A DNA stretch of 64,000 nt from Ligula intestinalis (taxonomy: Eukaryota; Platyhelminthes; Cestoda; Diphyllobothriidea; Diphyllobothriidae): the NCBI GenBank assembly GCA_036362985.1, contig JAYGXS010000001.1, forward strand, positions 16,047,450 through 16,111,449, read 5' to 3'. A program made the position numbers and the translations under genes. Below the pieces are notes generated by a model. That model searched no databases. It was not told the DNA's origin and saw nothing but the letters and a program-made list of their open reading frames with translations. The stretch's first letter is position 1. Each line of letters opens with the position of its first letter. This document shows positions 45,915-57,521 of this stretch, piece after piece.

Positions 45915-48900
45915 ACTCACGTAGGTTACTCTTAATGCTCCTACGTTGGATGTATCGACGGTTTATAGTCGCTACTCCCTAGGGGGCTCAATGGCCGATT
46001 GTGGATCCAGGGGAGGAAACAGTGATGTGTGTTTTTAGTAGATGTGGGCGAGCAGCAGGGTCTGGACGCACGCCTTCGAAATGCCCACCAAGATCGATGT
46101 GTCGACTAAATTTGGTCTTTGTGTTCTCACTCTTGCTTAAATTAGGCAGGAGAGCATGCCCGCAAAGCCAGTGCTATCATTTTTGTATATATGCCAGCTT
46201 CCAGGTTGGTGGATATATGGAATACCGAGGGCGGAAAGTCTGTTCATGTTCACTGACGATAGTATGGCGTGATGTTCTCTAAAGCCGACCCACAATCCAC
46301 GTCTGCGAGTGGTGTTGCAGATAGCTCCAATGGCACATTGAGCGCACGCGGTCCATTCTGTGATCGAGAGAGATCGATAAAGTGCACTTCCGTGTGACTT
46401 CGCATATTGCCGACCCCGGCTGTAACCGGCGACTCAGTAACGGAGACTCGGTTCGAGTCCTGGAGCCCACTGAATTCGCGTTAGGATTCCGCTCATTGAC
46501 CTGATCATGGGAAACGCCTGAAGTCGTTTGCTGGATCTCTTGCATCTACAGGAAAAGTGACTACCTCGGATACTTGCTAAGAGCAGTCGGGTTATGGACA
46601 GTCGAAAACGCATCGGCAGGGAGTTTTAATCCGTCTAAAGAGCGATCCCTTGGATGAAATCATGGTTTCTTTCAGAGTGACGTCGTCCTTGCCATCCATT
46701 CTATCCGGGTTGGAGCACGGAGTATTGTGCAAGAAATCTGAGGCTCGCTCAAAATTGTGGGCCTAGTGGGCCTGCTCTAATTTTGCCGGAAACTTTAATA
46801 CACCTTTAATAAGGAACAGATCAAGGAATTTGCAATGTAATTTAATGACAGAGATGGTCCTACAAAGGTTAAAGTTAGTTACGCCGACGTCAGGTAGATC
46901 GAGCTGCAGGATTTTCATAACCTGTTCACTAGAATATTCCGACATATGCAGTTCAAAAGCGATAAAAGGAACTAATAGCCGCCGTTCTTTGATATGTTCT
47001 TCGGATGAACCCTTTATCGTGAAATGGAGCTAACGATTTACAGGAAGGCAAGGAATGCCATCGAACTTATTCTCTTTAACACCAACCATCCGCTGACTCA
47101 TCCGCTAAGCTGTGTGAGCACGCTCTTAAAACTAATTCAGACTTACTGCAGCATACCGAAAGCAACGTGACGATCGATATTTCCGGACAACCCATTTATA
47201 CAGAATGGCAATATCAAAAGCGTTTATAAGCCGATTACTACTTGATCGTTCCCGGAAAACACAAGTAGAAATATCGCTGAGAATATGGCATACCCCGAAA
47301 TGTATCTAGGACGTGTCAGAGACGACGGAGCGTATTCATGTGAAACTGCAGGTGTTGAAATTTCACATCGGCCAAAAGCTAACATTAACAGCCGGGACTG
47401 TTCAAACTAAGGACTGATTAAACCCCAGGGAACAGCCTCGTGCAGTCTGTGTATTCCGTGTTTAAACTGTACCTTTCGTTACAGAAGCCAAACTGAACGT
47501 GTTATCAGATTGCGTAAAAAAACATAAGCCGGCAGTGTGATGGGGTGATGGATTATCATAAGTGGCTGCCCATACCTCTCAAACGGGCTATAAGTTCAAA
47601 TTAAAGGCCATTGAGTTAGTCACCAATGCTGGATTGATTGAAGTCTGGGCCTCGAATAATGACACAGTCAGTTGATGTATGGATCTGGTGTCCGTAAGCA
47701 GAGGCCTTTGCGATCACCACCAGACCTATGGCCTTAATTGTTCATTGGCTATTGATCCCTATAATAGTCACCTGTTCTAATACTGCTGCTGTCATCTCTG
47801 CGAATGTAAAAGCTCAGAGAAGTGAAAGCATGGCTCCAAAACTCAACCAGTCTCCTTTCTTTCGTTATTATACTTTTTCCCGGAACTCGAACATTCATTT
47901 TCGTCCACAATGTTATGTCTGTTTACACATATATAAGGAGCTTTAACATTTTGGTTAAACTCTTGTTACCTAGATGTTCAAATAACCCTTGCATGCACTG
48001 GTAAACTGTCGGGCTTCGCGTCCTTCGAACTACGATTGGATATCAGACGCGAGTTTGAAGCTCTCCGCAAGATTCCTCACCTGGAATTCGTCGCCCAAAA
48101 ATACTGCCTAACCTACAGTAAGTCCTCCTCCTCCTCCTCAGCTCTGGTAAATGTACATATTCGGAGCAATCTGCCGCATCACGTGCATTTCGAAATCCGT
48201 CGTAAATCTTTTTTGCCCCAAACTACGGTGTGACTGTGAAAGTTAAAATTCAGTTCAAGCTAAGGACGTGCGCTTTTTAAGCTTTAAATGTTTACATTTC
48301 GCAACAGCCTTGAGCGCTCATGCCCGAAATCGTTTATCTCCCTTTTAGAGCAGTCGAAGTGGTTTCAAATAAAATGCTACTGTCGCGCTCATTGTCAGCA
48401 ACTAGCAGCGCGAGGCAGACTGAAAATGTCCCGCAAGAACTGCAATCGCCAATGCCGCCACTACGTTCGGCTACACACGTAAGGCACGTGAACCCTGCGC
48501 ACATAATGGACCGAACCCATCGCCCTCCGCCCCACCCCTCCTCTCACCCCCCTTCCTCCGACCCGACATCCCCCTCCCCTTTGCGTCAACTTACTGTGCT
48601 TCGTCTTGGCGACCCTCACGTGACCTTCTCCCCCTCATTTTGCATTTCACTCTCGAGCAACACTTTTTTACCAGATTCATCCGTGTCTCCTATCCCCACT
48701 GCAGTTTATTGTGCATTTTGTCCCTCTGTCTTTTCCTGCACTTTCCGATCTCCAGATCGAAACGCAAAGATCTCAGCCCCCCCCCCCACTCCGAAATTGT
48801 GTGCTCCGGATAGTTTGTTAAAGCCTACTTTATGTTGTTTACTATAAGGGCCACTTTCCGGCATTCATTATAACCTAAAGAGACTTGCTGTGACATCAAT

Positions 48901-49264
48901 CATTACTGAAAAAAATAGTTTGTTTGAAATCGGGTTTTTAGCCAACGTGGGGTTGGACCCTTTTACAAAACTTACTAAGTCTACTCAAATCTAAGCCGAC
49001 CTTTAACGACGAAATGGCTGGTTGTGGTACCACCAAGAATGAATGCACACAGCACACGATCTACTAGTATTACATTTTAGATCTGTGCAGAGGCAACGGG
49101 GATTCAGTGTTTCTAAATACAGAAGGATTTTACTTCAACAACCGATTCCTATTCTGTAAGTATGTTTCCCACCCGAAAAGGTTTGTATTATCCTCTGGAG
49201 ATTCGGTTTCTTAGGCGTGGGCAACCGCAGCTAGCATGATTTCTGCCGTTTTCGTTCTGGACCC
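45915..49264. other. No gene assigned
   Basis: 48320-48847 has a 175-codon Pro/Ser-rich frame produced by C-rich DNA (C-run at 48778-48787, (CTC)n near 48123-48138). I do not call it. A B-box-like CGGTTCGAGTCCTGG lies at 46449 without a good A box. A minus-strand frame at 46763-46970 reads smoothly but matches nothing I know. Confidence 0.35.
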
Positions 49265-49432
49265 TAGATTTTGGTGGATGAACGCTTATCGAGCAGGCAA
49301 GGGATTCAATCGTCCCGCTCTGTCTTGGGGCTCACTCTTCAGCCTCACCAGTGGCTAGGCAGATGAACATTACCGCCAAAGACCAGGGCGACTGGAATTA
49401 TGGCCATTTCTGGTGGTGGTGGTGGTGGTGGG
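49265..49432 (+). mobile_element. SINE family G relic G6 ending in (TGG)n
   Basis: CCAGTGGCTAGGCAGATGAA, CCAAAGACCAGGGCGACTGG and TTATGGCCATTTCTGG resemble the G4/G5 body (ATGGCCA..TC). It runs into (TGG)7 at 49410-49430. The match is weak. Confidence 0.35.
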
Positions 49433-50259
49433 TGTCGGCTCGGTCTCTCCTGTTTACGTTATTCTGTGTTGTGGGTTTCCTTCTGGCGCTTTCGATGATC
49501 AAGGGTGGGCCGCGGATGTAGTAAATCAATCACAAAGTGCATCGCCTGACTGCCTGCGCTAAACTTGTTATTACTAAGAGGTTTGTCCCCTGAAACCGAC
49601 GGGGGTTTGCCAAACTTTTGGGGCGAACCTGAAAAGGAGTGTCTTCCGGACTTTGGCGACCTCGTACTCTTTATACTAAAAAGGTATTATACGTGCCAAA
49701 ACAACACACTTGCTCCGTACAATAACATACAACGCACAGAACAGATGACTGGGATTTTATCTGGAGTTTTGGCAAATTCGTATTCATGCATACTTGCACA
49801 CAAAAGGTCCGATTTTTCTCCTTTACATTCTGGCTTGTCTCCTGTCTGCTTTAAAATAGTCTTCTAGTCTTTCTTTAGAAAAAATGATTGCTTGAATTAT
49901 TGTCTTGGTTAGGCCTTACCTTTTGGTTTCGCTTATGTCGACCACTCAAGAAACTGACACACAAGGTGGTGGCAATGCTTCCTTCTCTTCGACACGATTT
50001 GTCATTTTCGATCAGATCCTTTAGGGTCGCGTCCTAATTTTAAACCTTCCCTTTGAATCGTTTCTAATTGTAGGTGTATCGAGTGGATAACTTTTATAAA
50101 ATAACTTAAAGTAGAAATCTGGGGTGTTCAGTGGGGTGAGGGTCACTGTGTAGCTATATGTCAAGAGGCAGAAGTAAAAGGGATTGTGGATTTCGAACTG
50201 TCGAGAAATCTTCTGATGTTTACTCATGGGCATCAACTCTGCTAATTTTTCCTTCGACA
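49433..50259. other. No gene seen
   Basis: A 100-codon frame at 49565-49867 without motifs. Confidence 0.35.
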
Positions 50260-50400
50260 GATTTATTGCGGTGACTTAAGTTAATAGGGAGGACCCTAAT
50301 CGGTTCCGTAGGCGAAGAGAAATGGGACGCTAGGTGGGATGAATGGTGTATTCCGCACAGAGCTTAGGGGGAATAGACTGGTGGAAGTTTGGGCCGGACC
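50260..50400 (+). repeat. Two-copy repeat H (also 7139-7330)
   Basis: GTGACTTAAGTTAATAGGGA, GGTTCCGTAGGCGAAGAGAA, ACGCTAGGTGGGATGAATGG, GCACAGAG are colinear with 7155-7270. Confidence 0.5.
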
Positions 50401-50725
50401 AGAGCTCGTCCACGCCACGAGGGTGGCGTCCGTAGTTTAAGCATGCAGAAGTCGTCGCAGCGCCTCCAGCGAGGGAGGTGATTGGTCAGATCGAAATTTG
50501 GGTAGGCAGACATTGGTGCGCACATGCAAGCAGTGGCGGAGTTAGGTTTGTACAAATCCTTATTCTTCTGAACGCCCTTCTTCATTAAAAGCAACATCGT
50601 TCCCCTTGTACAGGTTCCGTAAATTTATGTTTTCATTCAGACTGAATCAAATCTTAAGCTAGTAATCGTGGTGTTTCTTGTGCTCACCAGTCGCACACTT
50701 GATTCATCTCAGTTCAGTACTATTT
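50401..50725. other. No gene seen
   Basis: If the gypsy element continued downstream of gag, protease and RT would lie here on the minus strand. None are visible, so the element is truncated. Confidence 0.4.
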
Positions 50726-51300
50726 TTATAGACTCCCTTTGTACTTGGAGGCCGCAGAGGCAAATAAGGCATTTAAATTGGTCTTCTGTGAAAGGCAGCC
50801 GAGTTGAAAACGCCCACACTCGCGATTCACAATGCCGGCATACGTGATGAGATCGCTGGATTCCCGTTTGTACAGCTGGAGGCAGTGGAACCGCGTGTTG
50901 AACAGCGATGACTGTTCACCAAAAATCTGTAATAACGTCTTCGCCGTGTCCGCTAAGGAAATGTCTCGTGGATTCTTGGGCAAGATGAAGTTGGCATAGT
51001 TTTTGTGTTCGGCAGGACCCAGTTTGCGAAGGAGGAGTCGTACCTTCCATGCGTCTTCCTGACCAGCCAGATCGACAGTGAATGAATCCTCGTATCGTTT
51101 GTACCAGGAGTCGAATTTAATTGGGGCCTGCGGATCATAAAAAATTCCGTAATGCTGCTGGCGATGGAATTAGCGGATTGTGAGCCCCCAGCAGCAGTCA
51201 ATTGGCCCATGGATGAGCTGGATAGTCTGAAGGTGAGGGTTTCCATGAGCTTCAGCTGCTGTTGCAACATAAGCTTCAAGTCCACGCACAAGTCCTCCAT
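50726..51300 (-). pseudogene. Ty3/gypsy Gag fragment (Mag/K02A2.6-like type), two frameshifts
   Basis: Gag is the structural protein that packages the element RNA. From ATG at 51300 the N-terminus has a coiled, Leu/Gln-rich start (LMLQQQLKLMETL), then a low-complexity segment and ITEFF. At about 51148, in a T homopolymer, the frame shifts. The following frame gives FYDPQAPIKFDSWYKRYEDS, then LAGQEDAWKVRLLLRKLG, then ANFILPKNPRDISLADT and LLQIFGEQSSLFNTRF. A second shift near 50800 leads to TEDQFKCLICLCGLQVQRE before homology ends at 50729. These motifs are the core of Mag-like gypsy Gag. It is immediately downstream of a LTR end and primer-binding-like site, so this is the element's 5' part. 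Confidence 0.8.
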
Positions 51301-51326
51301 CGTAGATGAAGAACTGCGGCGCCAGT

Positions 51327-51640
51327 TGTTACGACCCGCGCCTGGTACCTCTAATTAGCACGATCGGTACTCAATGCCCGTAAGAGAGACAGAAAAAAGA
51401 CCAGTCGGCCAGAGGGAGAGAGAGCGTGTACTCAGACATGGCACTTTACAGCCAGTCTTTCACTTACAAAGGCTGAGTGCATTTATGGGGGAACGCGAGA
51501 GACATAGCTGAGTCAATGGGCCAATCGGAATTGAGGAAAATCGATAGTCACTGCACGTTCTCATGGCAGCGGCGTATATTGCACCCGCGGGCCTTTTTAG
51601 CTGAGTAATCATTTGAATGGGCGCATTCCCAACAGTTAAC
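51327..51640 (-). mobile_element. 5' LTR (3' boundary clear, 5' boundary uncertain) and primer-binding site
   Basis: On the minus strand the sequence ends GGCGCGGGTCGTAACA (boundary 51327). ACTGGCGCCGCAG follows; its TGGCGCC resembles a tRNA-Lys-type primer-binding site. Gag starts 27 bp later. CCCATAAATGCACTCAGCC near 51470-51490 could be the TATA region. The TG start of the LTR was not fixed; the coordinate given is approximate. Confidence 0.6.
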
Positions 51641-52644
51641 TGGAAGTTGCTACCTAAAAGACGGAAGAACCGTTTGAATTTCAGTTACTAACACTGACAC
51701 TACATGCTTCGTGGAAAAATTGATGAATTACTAGCTTACAATGAACGGTCATCCAGTACTCTACTTGCTATGCAATAAAATTTGATTGAGTGAACCGGCA
51801 CACTGCATATCGGGCCTTCTTGAACGAATGCAATAAAGTGATTCTGATTTTTCGTCGTCCTAAATTTTATCTTTGTTTTGTTTGAAAAAAGAACAATTTC
51901 AAATCTGTCGTCAGCTCAAACACGATATCCTTCGTAATAACATCCAAAGAGGGTAATTCAGTCACCGTGATTACCTATATAAAACTTTACCATAGTGAAT
52001 GCTACGTGGAAGGGGTGGGTTGCAGTCTGTTATTTGCTATCGTTTAGCCCAATAGACCAATGCGCTGCCAGTATGTGCGGGACGATGCGGGTAAACTAAA
52101 CGCCTTTGATGGGTGTTAGCCGAAGTCCCTGGCAGGGCTTCTCTATTCGTGACCCGATGGAGGCGCAGATGAGATCTAAAATCCGTGCAAAGGGTTATAG
52201 AGCTTTTTAGTCAGCATTTTATCGCCCGATCTGTGGACCCAGTCGATTGCGCTCTCAGGAATACTTCAAGTCACACGACAGCGGCAGCCCTGATTGCCGG
52301 AAGATTGGGCGAGATTGGCCACCCGGGGGGGGGGGGGAGGTTAACGTGCCTACTAGCCGACCCACGCGCTATGAACTCCCCCACGCACAGCTGGAACAGG
52401 TTTGGCAGAGTCAAACGCAGTTCATTTAGTGGACTGAGTCTCGGCGCACGGGGCAGAATTCCACTTACTGCGTGCCCTGCCATCTGCTGGCGTGTATTCG
52501 TGGTGGCCGGCAGTAGCTGATCTGACGATCAGCTAGCAAGCAAAAGGCCGGGTCGGCAAGGCTGAACAACTTCATCTGATTGTGCGTACCTGCGCACTGT
52601 TTACGCGTGCAATGAACGCCGCATTTTCACTTGGGAAGGAGGGG

Positions 52645-52676
<32 letters not shown>

Positions 52677-53201
52677 GGAGATGGGTAAAGGGAGGCACGT
52701 CAGGGTCTCAGAATCTGTTGTGTGCATATCCTTTTGCCGTGCCGCATCTGCTGCGGACAGGCTACATTCCGATGTGACCAAAATTGTGAAATTTAGGTTT
52801 ACCTATATCCACCATACCCCCCCCCTCCGATCACCGGAACCGATGCGGAGTTGGATCAAGAAAGGGTCGCAGGCCGGAAATTCTTGGACAGATTTCAGCT
52901 TCAGGTTGGTGTGCTCTGCAGGCTCAGTTTAAAAATGGCCAAGGACGTAATATATAACCCCACTGACGAAACGACGGCTACTTCAGTGTGTACTACGGGA
53001 CCGGTGGTTATGGGGGGGTTGCAGGTGGGGTTAAATGAAGGAGGTGAAAGCGTCAATCTAACACTAATCCTACCTATTGTGTTCGGTTATGTTAGCATCC
53101 GTTACTGGCTTAGTGGGGTCGCACAATATTTTACTGTCCCGACAAGTAGGCTGTTTACGAGAGTCGGCGGCCTCACTTCCCACCGACCACTATGCACGAA
53201 A
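51641..53201. other. No gene assigned; simple repeats
   Basis: A G homopolymer at 52325-52337 and a (GAG/GGA)n tract at 52635-52681. Both create long Glu- or Ser-rich frames that I reject. No recognised motif elsewhere. Confidence 0.4.
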
Positions 53202-54692
53202 ATACGGCTCCGAATTCATGCAAAATGCCGACATTTGCGAAAGATTGATACTCACTTCCTGATCGGCATTGAGTAAGATTGTAATACTGATTATCGTGTA
53301 GCCTATTCTCAATTCATTTCAGGCATGATAGTATGCCGGCTTTTTAACGAGCTTCCTTCTGACTGCTAACAAAAAGTAAGAACTGTAAAAAGTGGCTTCT
53401 AACGTTGTATGCATTTTTATAATTGATATTGATTGCTTTTCCAAAATTCAAGTACATTTTATGGAAAAAATGCATTAACTATCCTTCCTTGTACTCGTTG
53501 TGTAACAAAGTATACCCTCTCAGAGAAAGGGTATCTTTCGGTTTTAAAAGAAGTTTCTAAACTGCCGAATACTTTTGAAACCTACCGACTACTACACCTG
53601 AAATTTGAAGCATCTTTTCCCGCGTACAAAGTTGAAGATTGCGTATGTAGCAAAATTTAATGGAACCATAAATTTCGCAAGCGCTCATCAGCTGCTTCCA
53701 CTCGCTGCATCAACTGAGTAACAAATGAGAAATTACAGAATTGAATTCATACAGAAAAATCAATACAAAATATCAAGGTCACTAGAATTGGCCAAGGGGC
53801 AATCGATAAAGTAGGAAATTTGAACACTGTAGCAGCAAAAACAGTGTGAAAACGTCTAAGGCAAAAAAAAGTCTTAGGCGTTTTTATACCGTTTTCTGCT
53901 GTCCACAGTGTTTGAATTTCCTACTTTATTGATTAACCCTTGGCCAATTCTAGTGACTTTGATGTTTTTGTATCGATTTTTCGGTATGAATTCAATTGTG
54001 TAATTTTTAATGCGTTACTTAGTTTATGTAGCGAGTGGAAGCAGCCGATGAGCGCTCGCGAAGTGTATGGTTCCATTAAATTTTGCTACAAACACAATAT
54101 TCAAATTACTATACCTGAATTCAAGGTTTACAAACTGTACGCTGTGCAAATCTTGTTTAGGGGAAAGTACGTTTTGCTTACTGCTTGCGGAAGAAGTCAC
54201 ATAGTTAGCAGAAAATTTTGTAATAGATATGGATCATGCTGTAGACATTAAAGGTAGCATTAATAAATTGACGGATACGATGTATTATGAATGAACGCCC
54301 CACAATCGTAAAAAATATAATAATTAGAAATTTTTCGAAGACCGATGGATAAACTTTCCATAAGTATAACATTTAAAGAGGGCGTAACTTGTTACAAGTC
54401 AAGTACAGGAAAATATTTTTTCGTGCATGTTTTCCATAAAATATATTTGAATTTATAAAAACAGTCAAAAACAATGATAAAATGCATACTACGTAAGTAG
54501 CCATTTTTTGCAATACATACTTTTTTTTAGCAGTCAGAAGGACGCTCATTAAAAAGTCCGCATCCTATCGTGACTTAAATTATTTGAGAATAGGCTACAC
54601 GATAATCTGTTAAACAACCTTACTCAATGCCGATCAGCGAGTGGTTTCAATCTTTCGCAAATGTCGGTATGTTGCACGAATTCGGAGCTGTA
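53202..54692. mobile_element. 1.5 kb fold-back (palindromic) element, family F copy F4
   Basis: The whole interval is an imperfect inverted repeat. The centre is an A-run at 53863-53870 between AAAACGTCTAAGGC and GTCTTAGGCGTTTT. Moving outward, pairs include GGAAATTTGAACACTGTAGC with its inverse at 53908-53925, CTAGAATTGGCCAA with TTGGCCAATTCTAG, CGCTCATCAGCTGCTTCCAC with TGGAAGCAGCCGATGAGCG, and the family F terminus (GGCTTTTTAACGAGC) near 53338 and 54555. The outermost pair is the CGACATTTGCGAAAGATTG block near 53230 and 54650. The right arm is about 150 bp longer. No transposase. F1, F2, F3 and F5 are related. Confidence 0.85.
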
Positions 54693-55454
54693 CTGGATGT
54701 CATTCCTAGCTGACCTGACCCCCTTTTTGACGGTCCCTCGACGGCAGCAATAATGACGCCGGCTCTGCACCATCTTTCATTACTACAGTCAAACTGATGC
54801 GGCGTCCTCAGAGTCGCGGCTTGAAAAGTTGACAGTTGGCCCGATAAATCGGTCCTCCTACGGCCAACTAATTACCGTGCAACGCTACTAACCCTACAGA
54901 AGACAATGGGTAGAGTTAGGTTGGCTTTTAATACATTTGCACCGCCTTTGCCCTCATAATGTGCCCCATCGAATTGCGCCGGCGTACAGAGCCCTGCGCA
55001 ATCATGTGCAGTCACATCCAGACCTCCGTTACTGACAATTAATCGGCGCACACCCTCTAAAATGGCGCCCATCTCTGATGGCCTGACGACCCCTGACGTT
55101 ATTAGCAGTTGATTAGCGTATACTCCCTATAATTCCCCACCCCACCTCTCTCCTCTTTTGGTTGCTTTATCTTACTTCTGATGACCTGAAGACCACTGAC
55201 AGTTGATTGGCGTATACCACTCTAATTGCCCCTTTTTGTCGCTATTGGTTATCTCTTAAAATGGACTCATGTAGGAGATCGAGGCCTCAGGACAATAAAC
55301 TAATTGCTCTGATGTTCGTCAAGCCTTTGCCCTTACCCAAATAATAATGTCTAACGTTAAGGTACTTCCGAGGTAAGCGACCCGAATCTCGGCCATCAAT
55401 AAATTACCTCAATGAAGGGTGCCGTTAACTGCTATAGATATGCAGTAGCACGGC
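54693..55454. other. No gene seen
   Basis: A loose internal repeat GACAGTTGATTGGCGTATAC (55199) and GCAGTTGATTAGCGTATACT (55105), about 94 bp apart. Nothing else. Confidence 0.4.
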
Positions 55455-55612
55455 GATCGCACCGCAACTTTCTGTGCACGAATCCAACTTACCTGATGTT
55501 TTCTCCGAAGACAAGTCCAAGCTGGAATTCGAAAGGTCAGGCGAATGAAAGGTAAGTCATTTTTCCGAAACCCATTTTAGGTAATATAAGCCTTTACCAA
55601 AAGATGCGTTGG
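55455..55612 (+). repeat. Flanking direct repeat, left copy, with hairpin motif copy 9
   Basis: AATCCAACTTACCTGATG, TTTTCTCCGAAGACAAGTCC, GCTGGAATTCGAAAGGTCAG, GCGAATGAAA, CATTTTTCCGAAACCCATTT, AGCCTTTACCAAAAGATGCG. Repeated at 56725-56872. The hairpin motif is diverged (CTCCGAAGA for CTGATGA). Confidence 0.75.
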
Positions 55613-55616
55613 TATT

Positions 55617-56007
55617 TGTGGGGGTCTGAGCTGTGGGTGTACTCGGACCACTACAATCATCAGGCCAAATCTCAGATTGAAAGTTAAAAAGCAAGGGTCA
55701 CCAGTAGGAGTGGTTTACTGTGTACAAAACTGCCAATTGCTGTCTCAGGTGGCAGTGGCACTGGCGAGGCCAGGGCTAGTGTTGACTGCATCCAGTCAGA
55801 CATAAGAGTGTATTAGACAGTGGTGGCAGCTGCTTAAGTAGGATTGTAAAGCGAGTTCAAGTGGTTTGCTATTGGTGTGTTGCAATCTGCACGAGAGGAT
55901 GTCGCCTGTGGATGTCTTTGATGCATCGGCCGATTCAAGTGTCCCTTAGGCAGGCTTGCTTATTTGGACGCGGATGTGTGCGTGACTAAATATCGGTCAA
56001 GCGGTGT
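55617..56007 (+). mobile_element. Family A LTR-like unit, copy A2
   Basis: Starts TGTGGGGGTCTGAG..GTGTACTCGGACCACTACAATC and proceeds through CTCAGGTGGCAGTGGCACTG, GCCAGGGCTAGTGTTGACTG, GGTGGCAGCTGCTTAAGTAG and GCATCGGCCGATTCA. It ends with AAATATCGGTCAAGCGGTG. Colinear with inverted A1 at 15.5-15.8 kb. Confidence 0.7.
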
Positions 56008-56330
56008 TGTCTCAGGTGGCAGTGGCACTGGCGAGGCCAGGGCTAGTGTTGACTGCGTCAAGCCAGACCTGAGAGAGATTGAGGCAGTGGTGGCAGCTGC
56101 TTAAGTAGGATTGCGGAGCAGCTTCAAGTGTTCTGTTATTGGTGTGCTGCAATTGCCCGAGGGGATGTCGCCTGCAAAGGCCCCTTACTGCGTTGGCCAA
56201 AGAAGTGGCGTGATAAGTGACCCTTAGGAATGCGTGCTTATTTGGACGCGGATGGGTGCGTGCCTGAATATCGGTCAAGTGGTCTTCAGGTCGGCGAGTG
56301 GAACAGCCACCTATGAAGACACATGACATT
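56008..56330 (+). mobile_element. Family A LTR-like unit, copy A3, abutting A2
   Basis: Starts directly after A2 in mid-unit (TTGTCTCAGGTGGCAGTGGC) and ends with the same GAATATCGGTCAAGTGGTC terminus. It lacks the first ~120 bp of A2. This is a partial tandem arrangement in the same orientation, with no internal region between. Confidence 0.7.
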
Positions 56331-56724
56331 GACGCAGAGGGTTGAGTAAGTTAAACCTTAGCAACTACGATCTTCAGACCATGGTTCTTTAGGAGCGAAG
56401 AAGTCGGTGGAGGCCAGAATAGTATGAACGGAGAATAAGCAGGCAGAAGTTTGACTACGGAGAGCACGTCCTTCCGCTGGAGTGGCATGGTCCGAAGTGC
56501 GGGAGTAGTTTAAGGGTCCAGAGCAAGCATTCTGTGAGCCAGCATCAGGAGGCTGATTGGCCCGACCAGTGTGGGGTGCGTGCGTGCGTGCGCCCCGGCT
56601 GCCCGAGGGCAAAGGTAACGCCTCGCATGTGGACATTGGCCATCGAGCTGTGTCAAGCGACTAGGCAGCCAAGATTGTCCCGCGAGACCACGTCAGTGGC
56701 GTCTCACATTTGGAGAAGGTAGGC
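56331..56724. other. Unassigned DNA between A3 and the right flanking repeat
   Basis: A GTGCGTGCGTGCGTGCG tract lies at 56576-56592. No gene recognised; frames of 60-90 codons are composition effects. Confidence 0.4.
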
Positions 56725-56872
56725 TGTAGAACCGCTGCAAATCCAACGTACGTGAAGTTTTCTCCGAAGACAGGTCCGAGATGAAATTCGAAAGGCCAGA
56801 CGAATAAAATGCAGGTCATTTTTTCCGAAACCCCTTTTAGGTAGTGTAAGCCTTTACCACAAGATGCGTTGG
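56725..56872 (+). repeat. Flanking direct repeat, right copy, with hairpin motif copy 10
   Basis: AATCCAACGTACGTGAAG, TTTTCTCCGAAGACAGGTCC, ATGAAATTCGAAAGGCCAGA, CGAATAAAATGCAGG, TTCCGAAACCCCTTTTAGG, AGCCTTTACCACAAGATGCG. Colinear with 55455-55612; the pair encloses A2 and A3. Confidence 0.75.
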
Positions 56873-56959
56873 TAGTTTAAGCTTCGAGTCCGACAAAGTT
56901 CACAGACAGATGAACGTAGAGACAGTGACTTGCGCGGCAGAATCTACCACAGTCTCTCC

Positions 56960-57400
56960 TGCCTCAAACATCTGAGCCCGGTGTAAGGATAAGATCAAAA
57001 ATAACGGATGCGGGATCGGGCGAAGTGGCTGGCAGGAGTCCAGTCACCTCAGCCACCATGGTCTGCTCCCTGCATAGGCGACCAGAATTTCACACAAGCT
57101 ACAGAGCGTCGGTTCGCATTCCATCTGAATAGGAGTGCCATATAAATCACATTAAGAAAGGACCATTGCATTCTATCTCTCGGTCCAGCAGTCGGCCACT
57201 ACCTTCCAAAGCACACTGACTGACCGCAGGGTGCCGGTTATCCTTTCAGCTGAAAACTTTCTAAGCCACGGCTTTTAGTGCATCGTGATAGAGTGCGCCA
57301 CCTCATTTATTGTGAGAAATTGGGGCTGAAAGTCGGTCGCTCTCCCTCTTTCTCTCTCTCTATGCCCTTTCCTAGGCACCAGTCCACTAGCGCAGCCGGT
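56960..57400 (+). repeat. Interspersed repeat family B, copy B4
   Basis: GCCCGGTGTAAGGATAAG, CGGATGCGGGATCGGGCGA, GGTCTGCTCCCTGCATAGG, the TATA-like CCATATAAATC (57138), ACATTAAGAAAGGACCATTG, AAGCCACGGCTTTTAGTGCA and CTCTCCCTC align with B1 and B2. It lies 120 bp upstream of the PLE coding remnant in the same orientation, so family B may be part of a PLE leader. This is inference from one instance. Confidence 0.7.
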
Positions 57401-57521
57401 CAGTCAACTGATACGAGGGTTGGATGTACTGACTGACCGAGCTGAATAGCCAGTCTGCGTAGGTCACACATGACCACACAGCAGGTTTTCATGCAAAAAG
57501 CTGTGCAGTACACTAGTTTAG

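Noticed and set aside
46405..46475. B-box-like CGGTTCGAGTCCTGG suggesting another SINE
   Set aside because: No matching A box at the right distance and no second copy in the window.
46763..46970. Smooth minus-strand frame possibly an exon
   Set aside because: Only about 60 codons and no homology recognised; splice-site calls by eye would be guesswork.
48320..48847. 175-codon Pro/Ser-rich open frame
   Set aside because: It arises from C-rich, low-complexity DNA; there are no domains and no repeats in the protein that would suggest function.
52582..52932. Open frame with a run of Glu residues
   Set aside because: The run is the (GAG/GGA)n microsatellite translated; the rest has no motif.
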